From Doryteuthis pealeii (lineage: Eukaryota > Mollusca > Cephalopoda > Myopsida > Loliginidae): a stretch of 64,000 nucleotides of DNA. Location: assembly GCA_023376005.1 (NCBI GenBank), contig CM042150.1:70067461-70131460 (forward strand). Reading direction: 5' to 3'. The notes beneath the pieces were generated by a model. It was not told the origin of the DNA. It searched no databases and saw nothing but the letters and a program-made list of their open reading frames with translations. The translations under genes and the position numbers were made by a program. Numbering within the stretch: the stretch's first letter is position 1; each line of letters starts with the position of its first letter. Below, piece after piece: positions 54,060 through 64,000 of the stretch.

Positions 54060-54400
54060 ATGAATTATTATTTCATTCTTTGCGAGTTTTTCACAACAGA
54101 TTGGTGTTCTTTCATTGGAGTGTGAGTGACAGGAAGAGTATTCTAGCCGATCTTAATAATACTCTTGTGTGGGATGTTTCGATTACTTCTCTGATTATAT
54201 ATTCCTCCAGTCTTTGCTCCAAGTGATTATGAACTTTTCTGAATGCACCAACTACAATTGATATCATCTTCCACTCATCTTCTACAGTTTTTACAGTTCT
54301 CGAACAAATTCTGAATATTTTTTACTTTTTTTCATTATCATTCCGTGTTCCCCTAGAACCTCAAAATACACTAGTTCACAAGTTACTTTTTCTTGTCTCC
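54060..54400 (-). mobile_element. LINE-A 3' fragment
   Basis: Reverse complement of the LINE-A 3' end with its 'attctagccgatcttaa' and 'caactacaattgatatcat' landmarks. Confidence 0.7.
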
Positions 54401-54419
54401 TATCATAAAAAAACACAGA

Positions 54420-54655
54420 GTGAGACGAACGTGCTTGGCAATGCTGGAGAAGCAAGGACGAACTCATAAGTGACGTTCTCCTATCGAAACCATCACATGG
54501 GCACACCAGACCTATATTAAACCAGCTCGACGCGGAAACTGGACGCTGCACAGAGAACCTGCCGAGTGCAATGAGTAATACGGACAGGTGGCGAGAGATA
54601 GTCAGATAGCCGTGTTACTTGCGTGAAACGATGATGATGATGATGATGATGATGC
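54420..54655 (+). mobile_element. LINE-C 3' end with (GAT)n tail
   Basis: Plus frame reads WQCWRSKDELISDVLLSKPS, HTRPILNQLDAETGRC and NLPSAMSNTDRWREIVR, then the (GAT)n tract at 54628-54653. This is the C-terminus and tail of LINE-C. Confidence 0.75.
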
Positions 54656-55157
54656 TGATGATATCCATGATTAAACGCTGCGATATTAGCAGCCATTTTA
54701 CCACTCTTCAGCATTTCATGGATATCTCTTAATTGTCTATTTTCATTTTTTAAGAATATATATTAAGGAAATTAAATACATAGAATCTGCAAAAACCGAG
54801 TCAGAAACCTTGAATGAAAAGAACAACCGGATTTACAGGGAAATTCTTGACGGATTTAAATATTTGGAAAAAAAATGTATTCAGGGGAAGTAACTCTAAT
54901 CTTATTTTGCTAAAGTGGTTTCCCTTTAAGATTTATAACAGGAAAAGATGAATGATATTGACAGCTTTTCATTTACATTTATCAGTAGAAAATGGAACCA
55001 GTTTCCGAGCGTACACAACTAAGGTTGTATTAAAATTATCGTTTATACACATACACGTACACACACACATAAATACGTACACACACGTACACACAGACCA
55101 ATACACACACATTTTTACAGTGGTCAATGTTTGACATATATATATATATATATATAT

Positions 55158-55225
55158 AGTGAAGTCGTCAGGGTGGTCTAAATTCGGTATCAGCCAATCA
55201 GCGAGGGAGTCTATCCCCTTCACAC
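55158..55225 (-). mobile_element. SINE 3' fragment
   Basis: The minus strand carries 'gaaggggatagactccctcg' and 'gctgataccga', the end of the tRNA-derived SINE family of 27308. Confidence 0.65.
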
Positions 55226-55319
55226 TACGCATTATTTAAAAGCTTGGACCCTTCTCCATTCATATACGTGATGACAGATAGAATGGATGACTGGACCTCA
55301 CCTGAATCATGGAAGAGAA

Positions 55320-56037
55320 TAACTTGTATCATGATGATCTGCCCCAGCCATCAAAATAAGGAGATTATGGTTGCTGCCCAACGCTCCCTGAACACTGTAA
55401 AATCAACCAGGCATGAACTGGAGAATTGCAATGGAGACTACGAGGCTGTGGCTAGAAGAAAGCAACATAACAAACGATCTTATTGCGTTCGTACAGCAGA
55501 ATTCCTCGAAAACCTACAGAAAAAATGTTGGAGGACCCCCTCAGATGCCTAGGTGGAGTTGCTGAACACTGTATTGAAGTCCTGGATGACAAGGGTAGCC
55601 AATGGTAGAGCATATGTATGGCAGCAGGATTCGGCCCCCTGCCACACCTCTGGGAAAAGTCAAAAATGGTTGTCGGCGAATTTTTACGACTACGCCAGTC
55701 CCAAAGTTTGGCCTCCGAAGTCCCTAGACCTTAACCCCATGTATTATATTTGTGGCGCTGTTGAGAAATACTACGTGCCAGTACTACAAAAGCCTAGTTA
55801 ATCGACAGAATTAAGGTAGTTTTTAAGACCCTTCCGATGGAAACTGTAACATCAGCTTGCTCCAGGTTCCGGAGCAGGATTGAGGCTGTGATCGACGCTA
55901 ATGGCGGTTATTTGGGGGGAAACTTGTTGACAATAATGTAATTTCTGTGTCTGTTGAATTTTTTACAATCCATTGAATTTTTTAGTTACCAAGCATTTCT
56001 TTTTCCTTATGAAACTGTCAAATTTCTCCCGAACGCC

Positions 56038-56041
<4 letters not shown>
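55320..56041 (+). pseudogene. Mariner/Tc1-superfamily transposase, internally deleted
   Basis: Plus strand. An N-terminal DNA-binding part reads NKEIMVAAQRSLNTVKSTRH and CNGDYEAVARRKQHNKRS, ending VLEDP-like at 55530. The sequence then jumps to the C-terminal catalytic part: YVWQQDSAPCHTSGKSQKWL and DLNPMYYI, which carry the second and third acidic positions, and a far end FRSRIEAVIDANGGY near 55880. The first catalytic Asp and about 130 residues are missing. A 3' inverted-repeat-like end 'tctcccgaacgccctgta' at 56020-56041 abuts (TA)n, fitting TA insertion. Confidence 0.85.

Positions 56042-56102
<61 letters not shown>
56038..56102. repeat. (TA)n microsatellite
   Basis: About 32 TA units right at the transposon end. 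Confidence 0.95.
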
Positions 56103-56105
<3 letters not shown>

Positions 56106-56335
56106 AACTTAATCTTGTGTGTGGCGGGGTGGATTAGAACTATCTTCGGGAAATCCTCCTCTGAAAATTTATCAAAAAATAATAACAGTAACAAACAATA
56201 AATAGATAAAGAGGTAACCCCCCACTCCCATCCTCACCCCCACCACAGAAAATTGATCAGACAAATCCACAAATAAAGACGACGAGAAAATAACTGACAG
56301 AAATAAAAAATAAATAGAAATGAAACCACCACAAC

Positions 56336-57030
56336 CACCACCACTACCATCATCATCATCATGTCGCGCTAGTAGCATGGATATCCATGACAATCTCTCA
56401 CCAACTGCCCCTATTACTTATTGTCCCTGGGAGGTCCTCTGCGTAGCATCAAGTATCTGTACAGAGCTGGTCAATGTACGTCATTGCTGAATGGCCCATA
56501 CTGGCGTGCGCATGTGCTGAGAACTTCACTTATTAGTTCGTCCATGCTTCTCGAGCAGAATCCAGTTTGTGTTGTTCGTCTTACTCGGATCGTTTGGCAA
56601 GTGGCCGTATAGCTGTTGTCTCGTGGGGTGTTACATCCACCATTTGTTAAAAGACCACCCACATCATTATTGAGCAACTTCCATGTAGCTTATTCTCTAT
56701 GCGCTTCCTTAATGTCCAAGTGGTGCTACCGTACAGTAGCACTGATTCAGCTACGGCTTGGAAGAATTGTCATTTTAACTTACCATTGAGATCAGAATTC
56801 CATATTATTGATAATTTGTCTAAAACAGTTCGTGCCTTCACTACATGTGCATTGATATCACTTTCTGGGATACTACTACCTAGGTACTTGAACTGGTCTA
56901 CTAATTTTAGGGGTTTACTATCGAGTGTGAAGATGTCTCCCTCCTATTTAAAACACATGAATTTTGTTTTATCAAAGTTCACACAAAGGCCAATGTTCCT
57001 TGCTGTCTTCTAGGTATCAGATATTCAGCT
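56336..57030 (-). mobile_element. LINE-C fragment, post-RT and C-terminus
   Basis: Minus strand from 57030: NIGLCVNFDKTKFMCFK, KPLKLVDQFKYLGSSIPESD, AVAESVLLYGSTTWTLRKR and VRRTTQTGFCSRSMDELISE. It ends near a (CAT)n tract at 56347-56362, matching the (GAT)n tail of the 54.4-kb copy. RT catalytic core absent (5' truncation). AP-endonuclease-type LINE by resemblance; clade not assigned. Confidence 0.82.
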
Positions 57031-57449
57031 TGTACGGGTGTATACAATCATTAACAAATATCCAAAAATAAACCAAAGAATAACAAGAATACAAATTCCG
57101 ACATCGAATACCACCAATTTATCTTTAAGAAACACCAACAAGCAACGTCAACAAAAATTTGAACCACATCATAAGACAACCCCTGAAACGACAAAAAATA
57201 CAGACGCCAATACGGAAGCCACTAATACAATCCATATGTAACATCAGCAATTTTCCCCAAAATAATGTATTTACTCAAACTCTCCACCACGATCAGGATG
57301 CTACATAAAGTTTTCATACAAAGGTTAAAGAACCCAGTTTGCCCTACTATTTACCCATAGTGAGGATATAGCACGAATTACTATTACACACACACAAATA
57401 TATATATATATAATTTAACCTCCAAAATATCCACAAACCATTAATAGCA

Positions 57450-57900
57450 TGCTTAACTGTTAGCACAATGAAATTATCATTTGTTCGTAACAAACAACAA
57501 TCTTCGTTTACTTTCAGACGTTCAAATTTGGTGTCATCAATCCATAATAAATTTTTCCTATCTTCTAAAGTCCAATCCGTGTCTTGCGCCCAGTGTAGTC
57601 AATTCAACTTATTTTTCTTTTTTAATAGAATCTTCTTAACTGACAAACATAATTTAAGACTTTGATAAATAACGTTTCTCTTAACAATCATCGATGATGT
57701 TGGACGTTGATATGTAGAATTAAATTCAGCAGTTAATTCGGGAACATTTTTTCTTCAGTTACTTTTGCTAGACACAATCAAGTGACTATTCTCCGCAATA
57801 GATGTTACACTAAACCTCCCAGCTCTTTTTTTTTCTTTTAACATTTGCACCGGTTTTTTCATGTTCTTGCAGTCAATAATGCACACCATTTTTTAATGTG
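57450..57900 (-). pseudogene. Tc1-type transposase remnant
   Basis: Minus strand from about 57870: NSHLIVSSKSN and VPELTAEFNSTYQRP (second helix-turn-helix), SSMIVKRNVIYQSLKLC, then WAQDTDWTLEDRKNLLWIDD and TKFERLKVNEDCCLLRT. The block around LEDRKNLLWIDDTKF is the first catalytic Asp region of Tc1 transposases. A stop and frameshifts break it, and the C-terminal DDE part is absent. Confidence 0.78.
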
Positions 57901-58329
57901 TTATTTTCTACCAATGTGACATTGTTTAGTTCTTGACATTCTAAACGTTTCACTACATTAGTTTCAATCTCAAATTAATCTAGATAAATTTGAACCTCTA
58001 CCAAACGGTGGAGTAAAAACATTTGTTAATATTTGCTCTACGGTTCAGAAAAGGTATCAAGTTGTAACAAAATTTCCAAAGCTTATATAAATAAATCTAT
58101 AAAGCTTACAGAAAAAAATGCTTGAATTTTATATAAGGACTGGCATGTATACAATAGGCGAATTTATTAATCAATATATGCAAAACTAGACTTTTTTATG
58201 AACCTAGAAATGCAATTCAGAATATTCCAAAACTTTTTGTCGGTGAATAATAAATGATTCCAACATTGCATCCGATGAAGGTTACTTAGGAAATCTTTAC
58301 TCCTCCAAGTTTCCTGAAATAGACTATTA

Positions 58330-58350
58330 TGCTTTTACACTAGATCTTCT

Positions 58351-58401
<51 letters not shown>

Positions 58402-58404
58402 ATT
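58330..58404. repeat. (TA)n microsatellite
   Basis: Interrupted TA tract directly before the MITE. Another lies at 58834-58882. Confidence 0.93.
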
Positions 58405-58753
58405 TGTTGAGTTTTTAAAGATAAATGTTTATTATAGACAGCTACCCGGGTTTCTTGCTAGGTCGCAATCATCAGACTGTCCAATTAGATCCCATGGTGT
58501 TTATTGAAGATCTTTTCTTAATGTCACATTCTGGACCGCAAATAACGTCGGTTGCTTTCGTGGACGCTAGTGCGCTTCGGATTTATTAAAAATTCAATTT
58601 TTTCAAAAATTACATTTTTTTGTAAAAATGCCAACGAAGTTACCTCCCTTTATTCGTTAAAAATAGAAAAAAAATTATTTTTAAAATGATTCCGACCTAG
58701 CAAGAAACCTGGGTAGCTGTCTATAATAAACAATTATCTTTAAAAACTCAACA
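58405..58753. mobile_element. Fold-back MITE, family M3
   Basis: Left end from 58405 (TGTTGAGTTTTTAAAGATAA) is the reverse complement of the right end at 58753 (TTATCTTTAAAAACTCAACA). Inverted ends extend about 65 bp, to 'tttcttgctaggtc'. The core is non-coding. It lies in the EGFR intron 170 bp from an exon. Confidence 0.85.
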
Positions 58754-58826
58754 ATTTAAATAAATATCGGCTCTCACAATTTGTGATTGAGCACTGTATT
58801 TTCTTTGTTTCATCACAAAAAAATTT

Positions 58827-58884
<58 letters not shown>

Positions 58885-58924
58885 TATATGCATGTATAAT
58901 TAAAATATAAGGGTGAACACTTAC

Positions 58925-59127
58925 GACAAGCAATTCTGTCTTTGTTGTCCTTTATAACTGTCTTCTGTTCAGACGTTGAGAACATGTGGGTCATATTAAT
59001 TGTGTGGGCATAACATAAATTCGGATTTTTTCGTATCATTACATTTCCTCTGTAAATGTGTCGAAGAGAATTTAAGCCTAACGATTGTAAGCTTTTACAA
59101 AACACAACTGCAAGTGCATAACCATTC
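58925..59127 (-). CDS. EGFR: EGFR exon: end of L2 domain
   Basis: Acceptor TTAATTCCAG and donor GTAAGT. It encodes NGYALAVVFCKSLQSLGLNS, LRHIYRGNVMIRKNPNLCYA, HTINMTHMF, EQKTVIKDNKDRIAC. SLGL.SL..I..G.V.I..N..LCYA.TIN is the leucine-rich L2 signature of EGFR and the ligand-binding surface. The exon begins with the third base of a codon and ends one base into an Arg codon completed by the exon at 44726. The junction then reads AC-R-STGQVC, as in EGFR family proteins. Confidence 0.93.
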
Positions 59128-59224
59128 CTGGAATTAAAAGAACAAAAGAAAGAATAAAATCACATTACAAAGGCAAACATAAAAAAAGATAATTGTTTTG
59201 TGAAGATTTAACAGTTTCTCCCTT

Positions 59225-60060
59225 TCACGTTTTTCTTTTATGTTGGTTGGTTGATTGGTTGGTTTTACAGCATATCAACCAATTCCGTAATTTCATGACG
59301 AAGACATTTTGTTTGATTCATTCTTGATGGGTACTCAATTTTCTTTAAACTCAATTTTTTAAGTATAATTTTTTAACACAAATTTTTAAACTCATTCTTT
59401 CTATTTAACACATAGATGAGACCCTAACAGGTACTACCACTCCGGATTAGAGGGGGCTTGGGAGTTATGATGATGAAGTGGTACTACACATTCCACAAAG
59501 CTCTAGAAATGGTTTGTTTTATTTTACAGCATATCAACCTCAGTAGGTCATTTAATGCCTACAAAGTTTTAAAATAAATTCATTCTTAATGGATAATTTT
59601 TTTATAAACACATTTTTCTAATTAACCCATATATGGCACCCTAACAGGTACTACCACTCCGGGTCAGAGTTGACCTGGGAGCAATGGTGAGGAAGGGGTG
59701 CTCCACATTTCTCAAACCTCCAAAAATGGAACCTCACTATCAGATAGAGTTTAACGTCATTCCCAAGACATGAAGACCCTCAGTCAACACCTTCTAGAAC
59801 ATATATGATAAAAAGGGTTGGGGCTTGCCATAAGGAAAATAATGTTGGGGCAATCGTATAGGTACTAGGGTTTGATGTGACCAGCCGATTGATCGGTAGG
59901 GGCCTCTCCGAACGACTGTTTTGCCCAATTAAAGGACAAAGGGTCGTGTTGCATGTTATGGACTGTTTAGACCACCTGGGTTCCATCCTTAAGCATCACG
60001 ATGGCCCCATTGGGGAAGTATTACCCCTCTGTAGTGGTGCAGTCGGCGTATTCTAACGCC
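59225..60060 (-). repeat. Retroposon D1, two adjacent copies
   Basis: A partial copy at 59225-59520 and a longer one at 59520-60060, both minus, each with the 'cctaacaggtactaccactc' landmark. The longer copy is the most complete D1 here (about 540 bp) and ends 38 bp from the EGFR exon donor at 60098. The tail at 59225-59265 is (TTGG/TTGA)n, the complement of the CAAT-type tail. Confidence 0.82.
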
Positions 60061-60097
60061 CCACCGACAGGGCAGTCATTTGTCAAATTATACTTAC

Positions 60098-60258
60098 AGC
60101 GTTTTTTGTCCATCAATAATCTTCAAGTTCCTCAACATTCTCAACTAGTGATGCTGGCTGGCGTGTCTGATACATATAAAAACTGGGTGATCTCCTTGAT
60201 TGATTTCAGCACATCTAATCGACCAGGACTCATCGGCGGAACTTTGTGATATGTGTCT
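60098..60258 (-). CDS. EGFR: EGFR exon: L2 domain, with 1-base frameshift
   Basis: Acceptor TTCAATAG and donor GTAAGT. First part: DTYHKVPPMSPGRLDVLKSI then KEITQFLYVSDTPASITS, matching the EGFR block D..TH.PPL.P..L.IL..VKEITGFL. A stop follows at 60141-60143. One frame over, LRMLRNLKIIDGQKTL continues the same alignment (EGFR has L.AF.NLEII.GR). The exon is one base short of the length required by both splice phases, so a single base is missing near 60142-60146. It may be a sequencing error, an allele or a real lesion. Confidence 0.9.
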
Positions 60259-60262
60259 CTAT

Positions 60263-60320
<58 letters not shown>
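60259..60320. repeat. (AAT)n microsatellite at EGFR splice acceptor
   Basis: About 18 AAT units on the plus strand. On the EGFR strand this is (TTA)n ending 6 bases before the acceptor AG, so it forms the pyrimidine-tract region of that exon. Confidence 0.93.
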
Positions 60321-60322
<2 letters not shown>

Positions 60323-60646
60323 GAAACAAAAGTAGAAATAATGAATTAATCAGGAATATCTTCTACAGCTCAGAAGCTCACCTGTCAGCGAAACTGAATA
60401 ACTGTTGGTTATCCCAAAACCTTCCATCCGTAAATTATTCAACTCTCATTAGTGTCCACTCTCTCCGCATATTTCCCTGCTCGATAATTAGTATAAATGT
60501 CGAAAAGTGGGGGTAACTTAAGGAAAAATTGCTATATAGTAAAAAGTGCCTAGTACCTATTTCTTAAGCATTACATTTATTATCTAGCTGTATATGTAAT
60601 ATAAAAAAATTAAATATTGGTTTGGTGGTTGGTTTTGAAGGCTATC

Positions 60647-60647
<1 letters not shown>

Positions 60648-60709
<62 letters not shown>
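60648..60709. repeat. (TA)n microsatellite
   Basis: About 31 TA units in the EGFR intron. Confidence 0.95.
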
Positions 60710-60710
<1 letters not shown>

Positions 60711-60974
60711 CGATAAGAAAAATACTTTTTATAGTAAACTATCTTAGGCCAACAACTTCACATTTGCATCAGTTTTTTAACGGTAAACAAAATAATTGTC
60801 ATGTTCAATTATTCAAAGTGATTTTTTCCTCTATGATAAATGAATCAATTTAGCGAAATTGAATCTTGCAAATAATAGTCCTCTGATATACATACTTTTG
60901 GCTAAAATGCAAAAAAAAAAGTTTTCATTATTCTCAAATAAATTCCAATGTATGCTTTTAGAGGGAGTATTTTT

Positions 60975-61235
60975 TGGTACTGATGCAGAATAGCGCTCAA
61001 GAAATAATACCATTAGATTACGTATAAAAAGCATTACATTTCACGGAAATACCTGAGACCATTGAGGGCTATGGTAAGGGTTAGGGTTAGTGACAGGGTT
61101 AGGGTTAGTTATAGGGTTAGTATTAGGGTTAGAGTTAGGCTACTTCGGGAGTTTCCGTAATCTAATGCTATTTATACGTAAAAATATAATCTAATGATAT
61201 CATCTCTTGCGCGCTATTCTGCATTTGTACCTGTT
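60975..61235. mobile_element. Fold-back MITE, family M2, copy 2
   Basis: Left end 'ggtactgatgcagaatagcg' and 'taccattagattacgtataa' are matched by inverted words at the right end ('ctattctgcatttgtacc'). The core 61070-61140 is built of GGGTTAGGGTTA and variants. It is better preserved than the 52.7-kb copy. Confidence 0.83.
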
Positions 61236-61304
61236 TCTTAGACGAGTTGTATTAATCCTTTTATATTGGTCAATTTTAACTAATTTCCTCGTCTTTTTTT
61301 TTTA

Positions 61305-61365
61305 ATTTATAACAACGTTTCAGTCCCACACACCCAGGCCTTCTTCAGAATTTTTTGTGTTTGGA
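61305..61365 (-). ncRNA. Degenerate hammerhead-like core
   Basis: Minus strand has CUGAAGA, a G-rich segment with a poor stem II, then GAAAC and a UUGUU segment. Pairing is weak, so it is probably an inactive relic of the element H family. Confidence 0.35.
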
Positions 61366-61553
61366 AACAGAACAGAACCTTGAGAAAGCTCAAAAAGTAC
61401 GCATTTGAAACAGTGTAACATAACCAGAAAATATCCAAAATAAACTCGATACAATGAATATAAAACTGGTGCATGAGTCGACTTTGGGATTTTGTTTTAA
61501 ATTCAGAATCCATATCTAAATACGTTGATTTGGTATAAATTAAAGTAACTCAC

Positions 61554-61659
61554 CCTTTAAATGTTGCTTCTACAATGGCCAAGTGACCTTTCACAATGAC
61601 GCAATCCTTTAATAAATCAATGTTACCGGCGTGAACAAAATCTTCTTCGAAGACGCATT
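61554..61659 (-). CDS. EGFR: EGFR exon: start of L2 domain
   Basis: Acceptor GTATTTCAG and donor GTGAGT. It encodes CVFEEDFVHAGNIDLLKDC then VIVKGHLAIVEATFKG, matching the EGFR block INATNI..F.NCT.I.GDL.IL..AF.GD where the first Cys-rich region ends and L2 starts. It begins one base into a codon and ends two bases into Gly, completed by the A that begins the next exon. It is 106 nt. Confidence 0.88.
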
Positions 61660-61740
61660 CTGAAATACAGTTAAAAAATCTCATTTTCTCAATATATCAA
61701 TTTGAATAGTATCGTAAATTGAAACTAAAGTTCAAATTAG

Positions 61741-62432
61741 AATGTATATATCTATTGTTATACTAAAGCTGGGCAAATCAATTTTTGGTTCCTTAAGGCT
61801 TTTTCCTGTTAAGTTTAAAGAGCAAAATTAAATACTAAAATATTCCTTACTTTTGGGATTGAATTATGTTTGAAAAAAGATTAATTTTCATCGTTTTAAT
61901 TAGCAGTAATTTGCATTTAAGTCATAAATTTACCAATCTCTCACTAATCTCACTGCCTATTAATTTCATCCCTTCTATTATATATTAGTCTATCTTGGAA
62001 GACTCATGCTCTCAAAGCCAGGCTAACTGCTGTCACTACTACCAGTGCTACCACAACCAAATCGGCAGTCAAGTGAAATCTTTTACCATCCCCTTTCCCT
62101 TCTGTCATGGTAAAAATTGTCAATAGTATTTTTGTTTTGTTTTGTTTTGCTTTGTTTTTTTTGTTAATTTAACTACCGAATAAGTATAAAAAGATTTTAC
62201 TTTATTTTCAAAACCTTTTTCACTACAGTTTTTTCAATCGAGAGTGTTGAATTTATTCTGTAAACACGGATGTGACGGCAAATGTATTAAAAATAAATTA
62301 AATATACAATATTATTTTGCTTTTTTTTTTTTTTGCTGATGCTCATTATGTTACTACTTTTCGACTAAGACAAAAATTTGACCTTAAATAATCGACTTAA
62401 TTAATTTTAATTCGTTTTAAAATGAAAAAACA
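61741..62432 (+). repeat. Dispersed repeat R3, uninterrupted copy
   Basis: About 690 bp, matched piecewise by 3718-3846, 9370-9830 and 12110-12375. It serves as the reference for the nested-insertion reading of 3.7-12.4 kb. Non-coding and of unknown class. Confidence 0.7.
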
Positions 62433-62829
62433 GACGAAAAATGGGTATCCCTATATTAATAGAATTTCAAGAATCATGTCCATTTAAATTTTGTCAAACT
62501 TTTCCTTTCCTTACAATCCTAAAAAATGATTTCAGTGATCTAGATCCATGATTTATTTTGGCCTTTTGCCCATTATCAGGAAAACCATGAGAGAAATGTA
62601 CAGCTTCAACACCATAATTAAAAATATCTGAGACTCCGACAATATTCATGGATGGGTTGTAGTGTGCCGGAAATAAAATTGGAAGTAAAGACCTTGCCTT
62701 TATGATGGCTGAATAGCATACATAATTCCATTACCTTATAATATCATTTTTCAAACGATTGGTGATAGGTGCACGAACGCGTGAAAGAGCACTGTAGTGG
62801 TTAATCAAACCAAGGAAGGAGCGTGATTT

Positions 62830-63998
62830 TTCATGTTTGTTGGTGCTGAGGTATTTTTTTTTATTATCAACGTATTTTCCAAGTCTGTTTGTCTATATTA
62901 TCAAATAACCAACGTATTTGATCTTATTCCAGAAAAAATCACACTTTTCAGCTTTTGGAAGTTAATAGTAAAGAACTCCTTAGAGTCCTTTTCAAACTTC
63001 CAGTTGAAAAAAAGCATCGGAAAGTTCAACTTTTGCGATGAAAAAAATGAGCCGTTTTGTGAAAAGATCATCTGGAACTGGGAATGGATACTGATGTGGA
63101 TCAAAAGAATTATTTTAACGATTTGAATATTCAGCACATATTCGAACTTTTCGATTTGTTTTTTAACAGGATCTTACAATGTTGAGTAATTTGTAGGCTC
63201 TATCACACTGTCATTTGGAAGAAATCCAAGTTATTTTTAATTATATCAAGTGCAGCCTAAAAGTCAGGTTCCGAGTCTGGTTTTAATTTCAAAGTTGCCT
63301 TAACTTTCTTGAAAGACGTCAGTGAATCTATTTGTAAGTTAATCCATGAAATCATTTTAATGTCAGAAACAGAAACTTTAAAAAGATATTCAATCAAAAC
63401 GAATTAAATTCAATTCTAAAGTATCTGCAAGATAACAAAGAAATTTGAAATGCAATATTGCAACTCAATCACCCGTTAAATGAAATTTCTTACAGACACG
63501 CGTGATTTTTCTAATAGTTCCCAGGTTGAATGTGATATTAAAGTTTTATCTGACGCCGTATCAAACTGAAAACGAACTGATTTTTTGTTTACTGAGACAA
63601 AGATGTATTTCCTGTTGGATTTATAGTCCACTTTAAATGCTATGAACACCGGGTTTGTTTGAGTAAGTTTTCGGTTTCATTTTAACGGATTTCTTCTGGG
63701 TTGAACTTCCATAATTTTTTTTTTAATTCGAGTCGGAATTTATGTCCAATCTGGTGACAAACCTTGCACTTATGTTTCTTAAGCGGACCAAAATGTGCGT
63801 AATGCCGTAATCGCCGTAATACCAACAAGTTGATACAGGTTTCTTTATATTTTTCTGCTTGGATGTTACTCGTGGACTGTTAGGTTTTTTATCCAACGCT
63901 GATACCAATTCTTGCTTTTTCGAGGTGAAGAACTCCTTCACTGAAGCTACTACATCCTCTTGATTTTCTAAAGTATCACGAGCGCAAAAAGTGAACAA
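62830..63998 (-). pseudogene. Ty3/gypsy element 3: gag end, protease, RT start
   Basis: Minus strand. From 63998 the gag end reads VVASVKEFFTSKKQELVSAL and a zinc-knuckle remnant CWYYGDYGITH whose second Cys is Tyr. Protease at about 63600-63500: VRFQFDTASDKTLISHSTWE, with DTA in place of DTG or DSG. RT at about 63130-62900 in mixed frames: PFPVPDDLFTK, FFQLEVEKDSKEFFTIN and GIRSNTLVI. It resembles the invertebrate gypsy lineage with PFPVPDDLF in RT. Stops and frameshifts are many, and it extends past the window edge. Lies in an EGFR intron. Confidence 0.82.
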
Positions 63999-64000
63999 GT

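Noticed and set aside
54517..54714. His-rich minus-strand frame as a metal-binding protein
   Set aside because: The His run is the (GAT)n tail of a LINE-C copy read in antisense.
1..64000. CRISPR arrays, rRNA genes, operons
   Set aside because: The window is animal nuclear DNA. Tandem repeats seen have no unique spacers and no rRNA-like sequence was noticed.

Overview
The window looks like nuclear DNA of a coleoid cephalopod, most likely an octopus. It is AT-rich and full of (TA)n, (CT)n, (GATA)n and (ATT)n microsatellites. It carries tRNA-derived SINEs, Penelope-like elements, several LINE families, Ty3/gypsy elements, Tc1/mariner remnants and fold-back MITEs. The only host gene I can support has large introns and short phased exons. 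The taxon is inferred from repeat style and protein similarity recalled from memory; no search was run.

Host gene. An epidermal growth factor receptor (EGFR/ErbB) ectodomain gene lies on the minus strand. Exons are at 61659-61554 (end of first Cys-rich region and start of L2), 60258-60098 (L2), 59127-58925 (end of L2), 44726-44518 and 42702-42566 (second furin-like Cys-rich region). A candidate terminal exon at 24871-24790 would end the protein in a Lys/Arg-rich tail and a stop, before any transmembrane or kinase segment. All splice phases agree. One L2 exon has a 1-base frameshift. Almost everything between 24.8 and 61.6 kb is intron filled with mobile elements.

Layout. 0.7-3.4 kb: dispersed retroposon and SINE. 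3.8-8.9 kb: decayed Ty3/gypsy element with LTRs. 9.4-14.0 kb: fold-back MITEs with telomere-like cores and two tRNA-headed elements with hammerhead-like cores. 14-23 kb: repeated copies of one LINE family (LINE-A), one interrupted by an internally deleted Ty3/gypsy element with a 5-bp target duplication. 23-26 kb: AT-rich DNA and the candidate EGFR terminal exon. 26.6-35.9 kb: two adjacent ~4.6 kb copies of one segment (SINE, LINE-B and Penelope endonuclease), probably a false assembly duplication. 36.2-36.8 kb: a near-perfect palindrome whose arms each hold a tRNA-Asp-like sequence and a complete hammerhead ribozyme. 37.9 kb: another complete hammerhead. 38.5-42.4 kb: Penelope and LINE-A remnants, the latter interrupted by a retroposon with an 11-bp target duplication. 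42.5-44.9 kb: two EGFR exons. 46.2-47.5 kb: an LTR-like promoter block. 48.2-49.4 kb: Penelope element with GIY-YIG endonuclease. 50-58 kb: repeats, LINE-A, LINE-C, mariner and Tc1 remnants. 58.4-61.7 kb: three EGFR exons among MITEs and retroposons. 61.7-64 kb: dispersed repeat and a third decayed Ty3/gypsy element.

The strongest candidates for follow-up are the hammerhead ribozymes paired with tRNA-like heads, next to Penelope endonuclease sequence, and the possible soluble EGFR ectodomain with a basic tail. I saw no CRISPR array, rRNA, or functional-looking tRNA gene. LINE-A, LINE-B and LINE-C are labels used only in this report.
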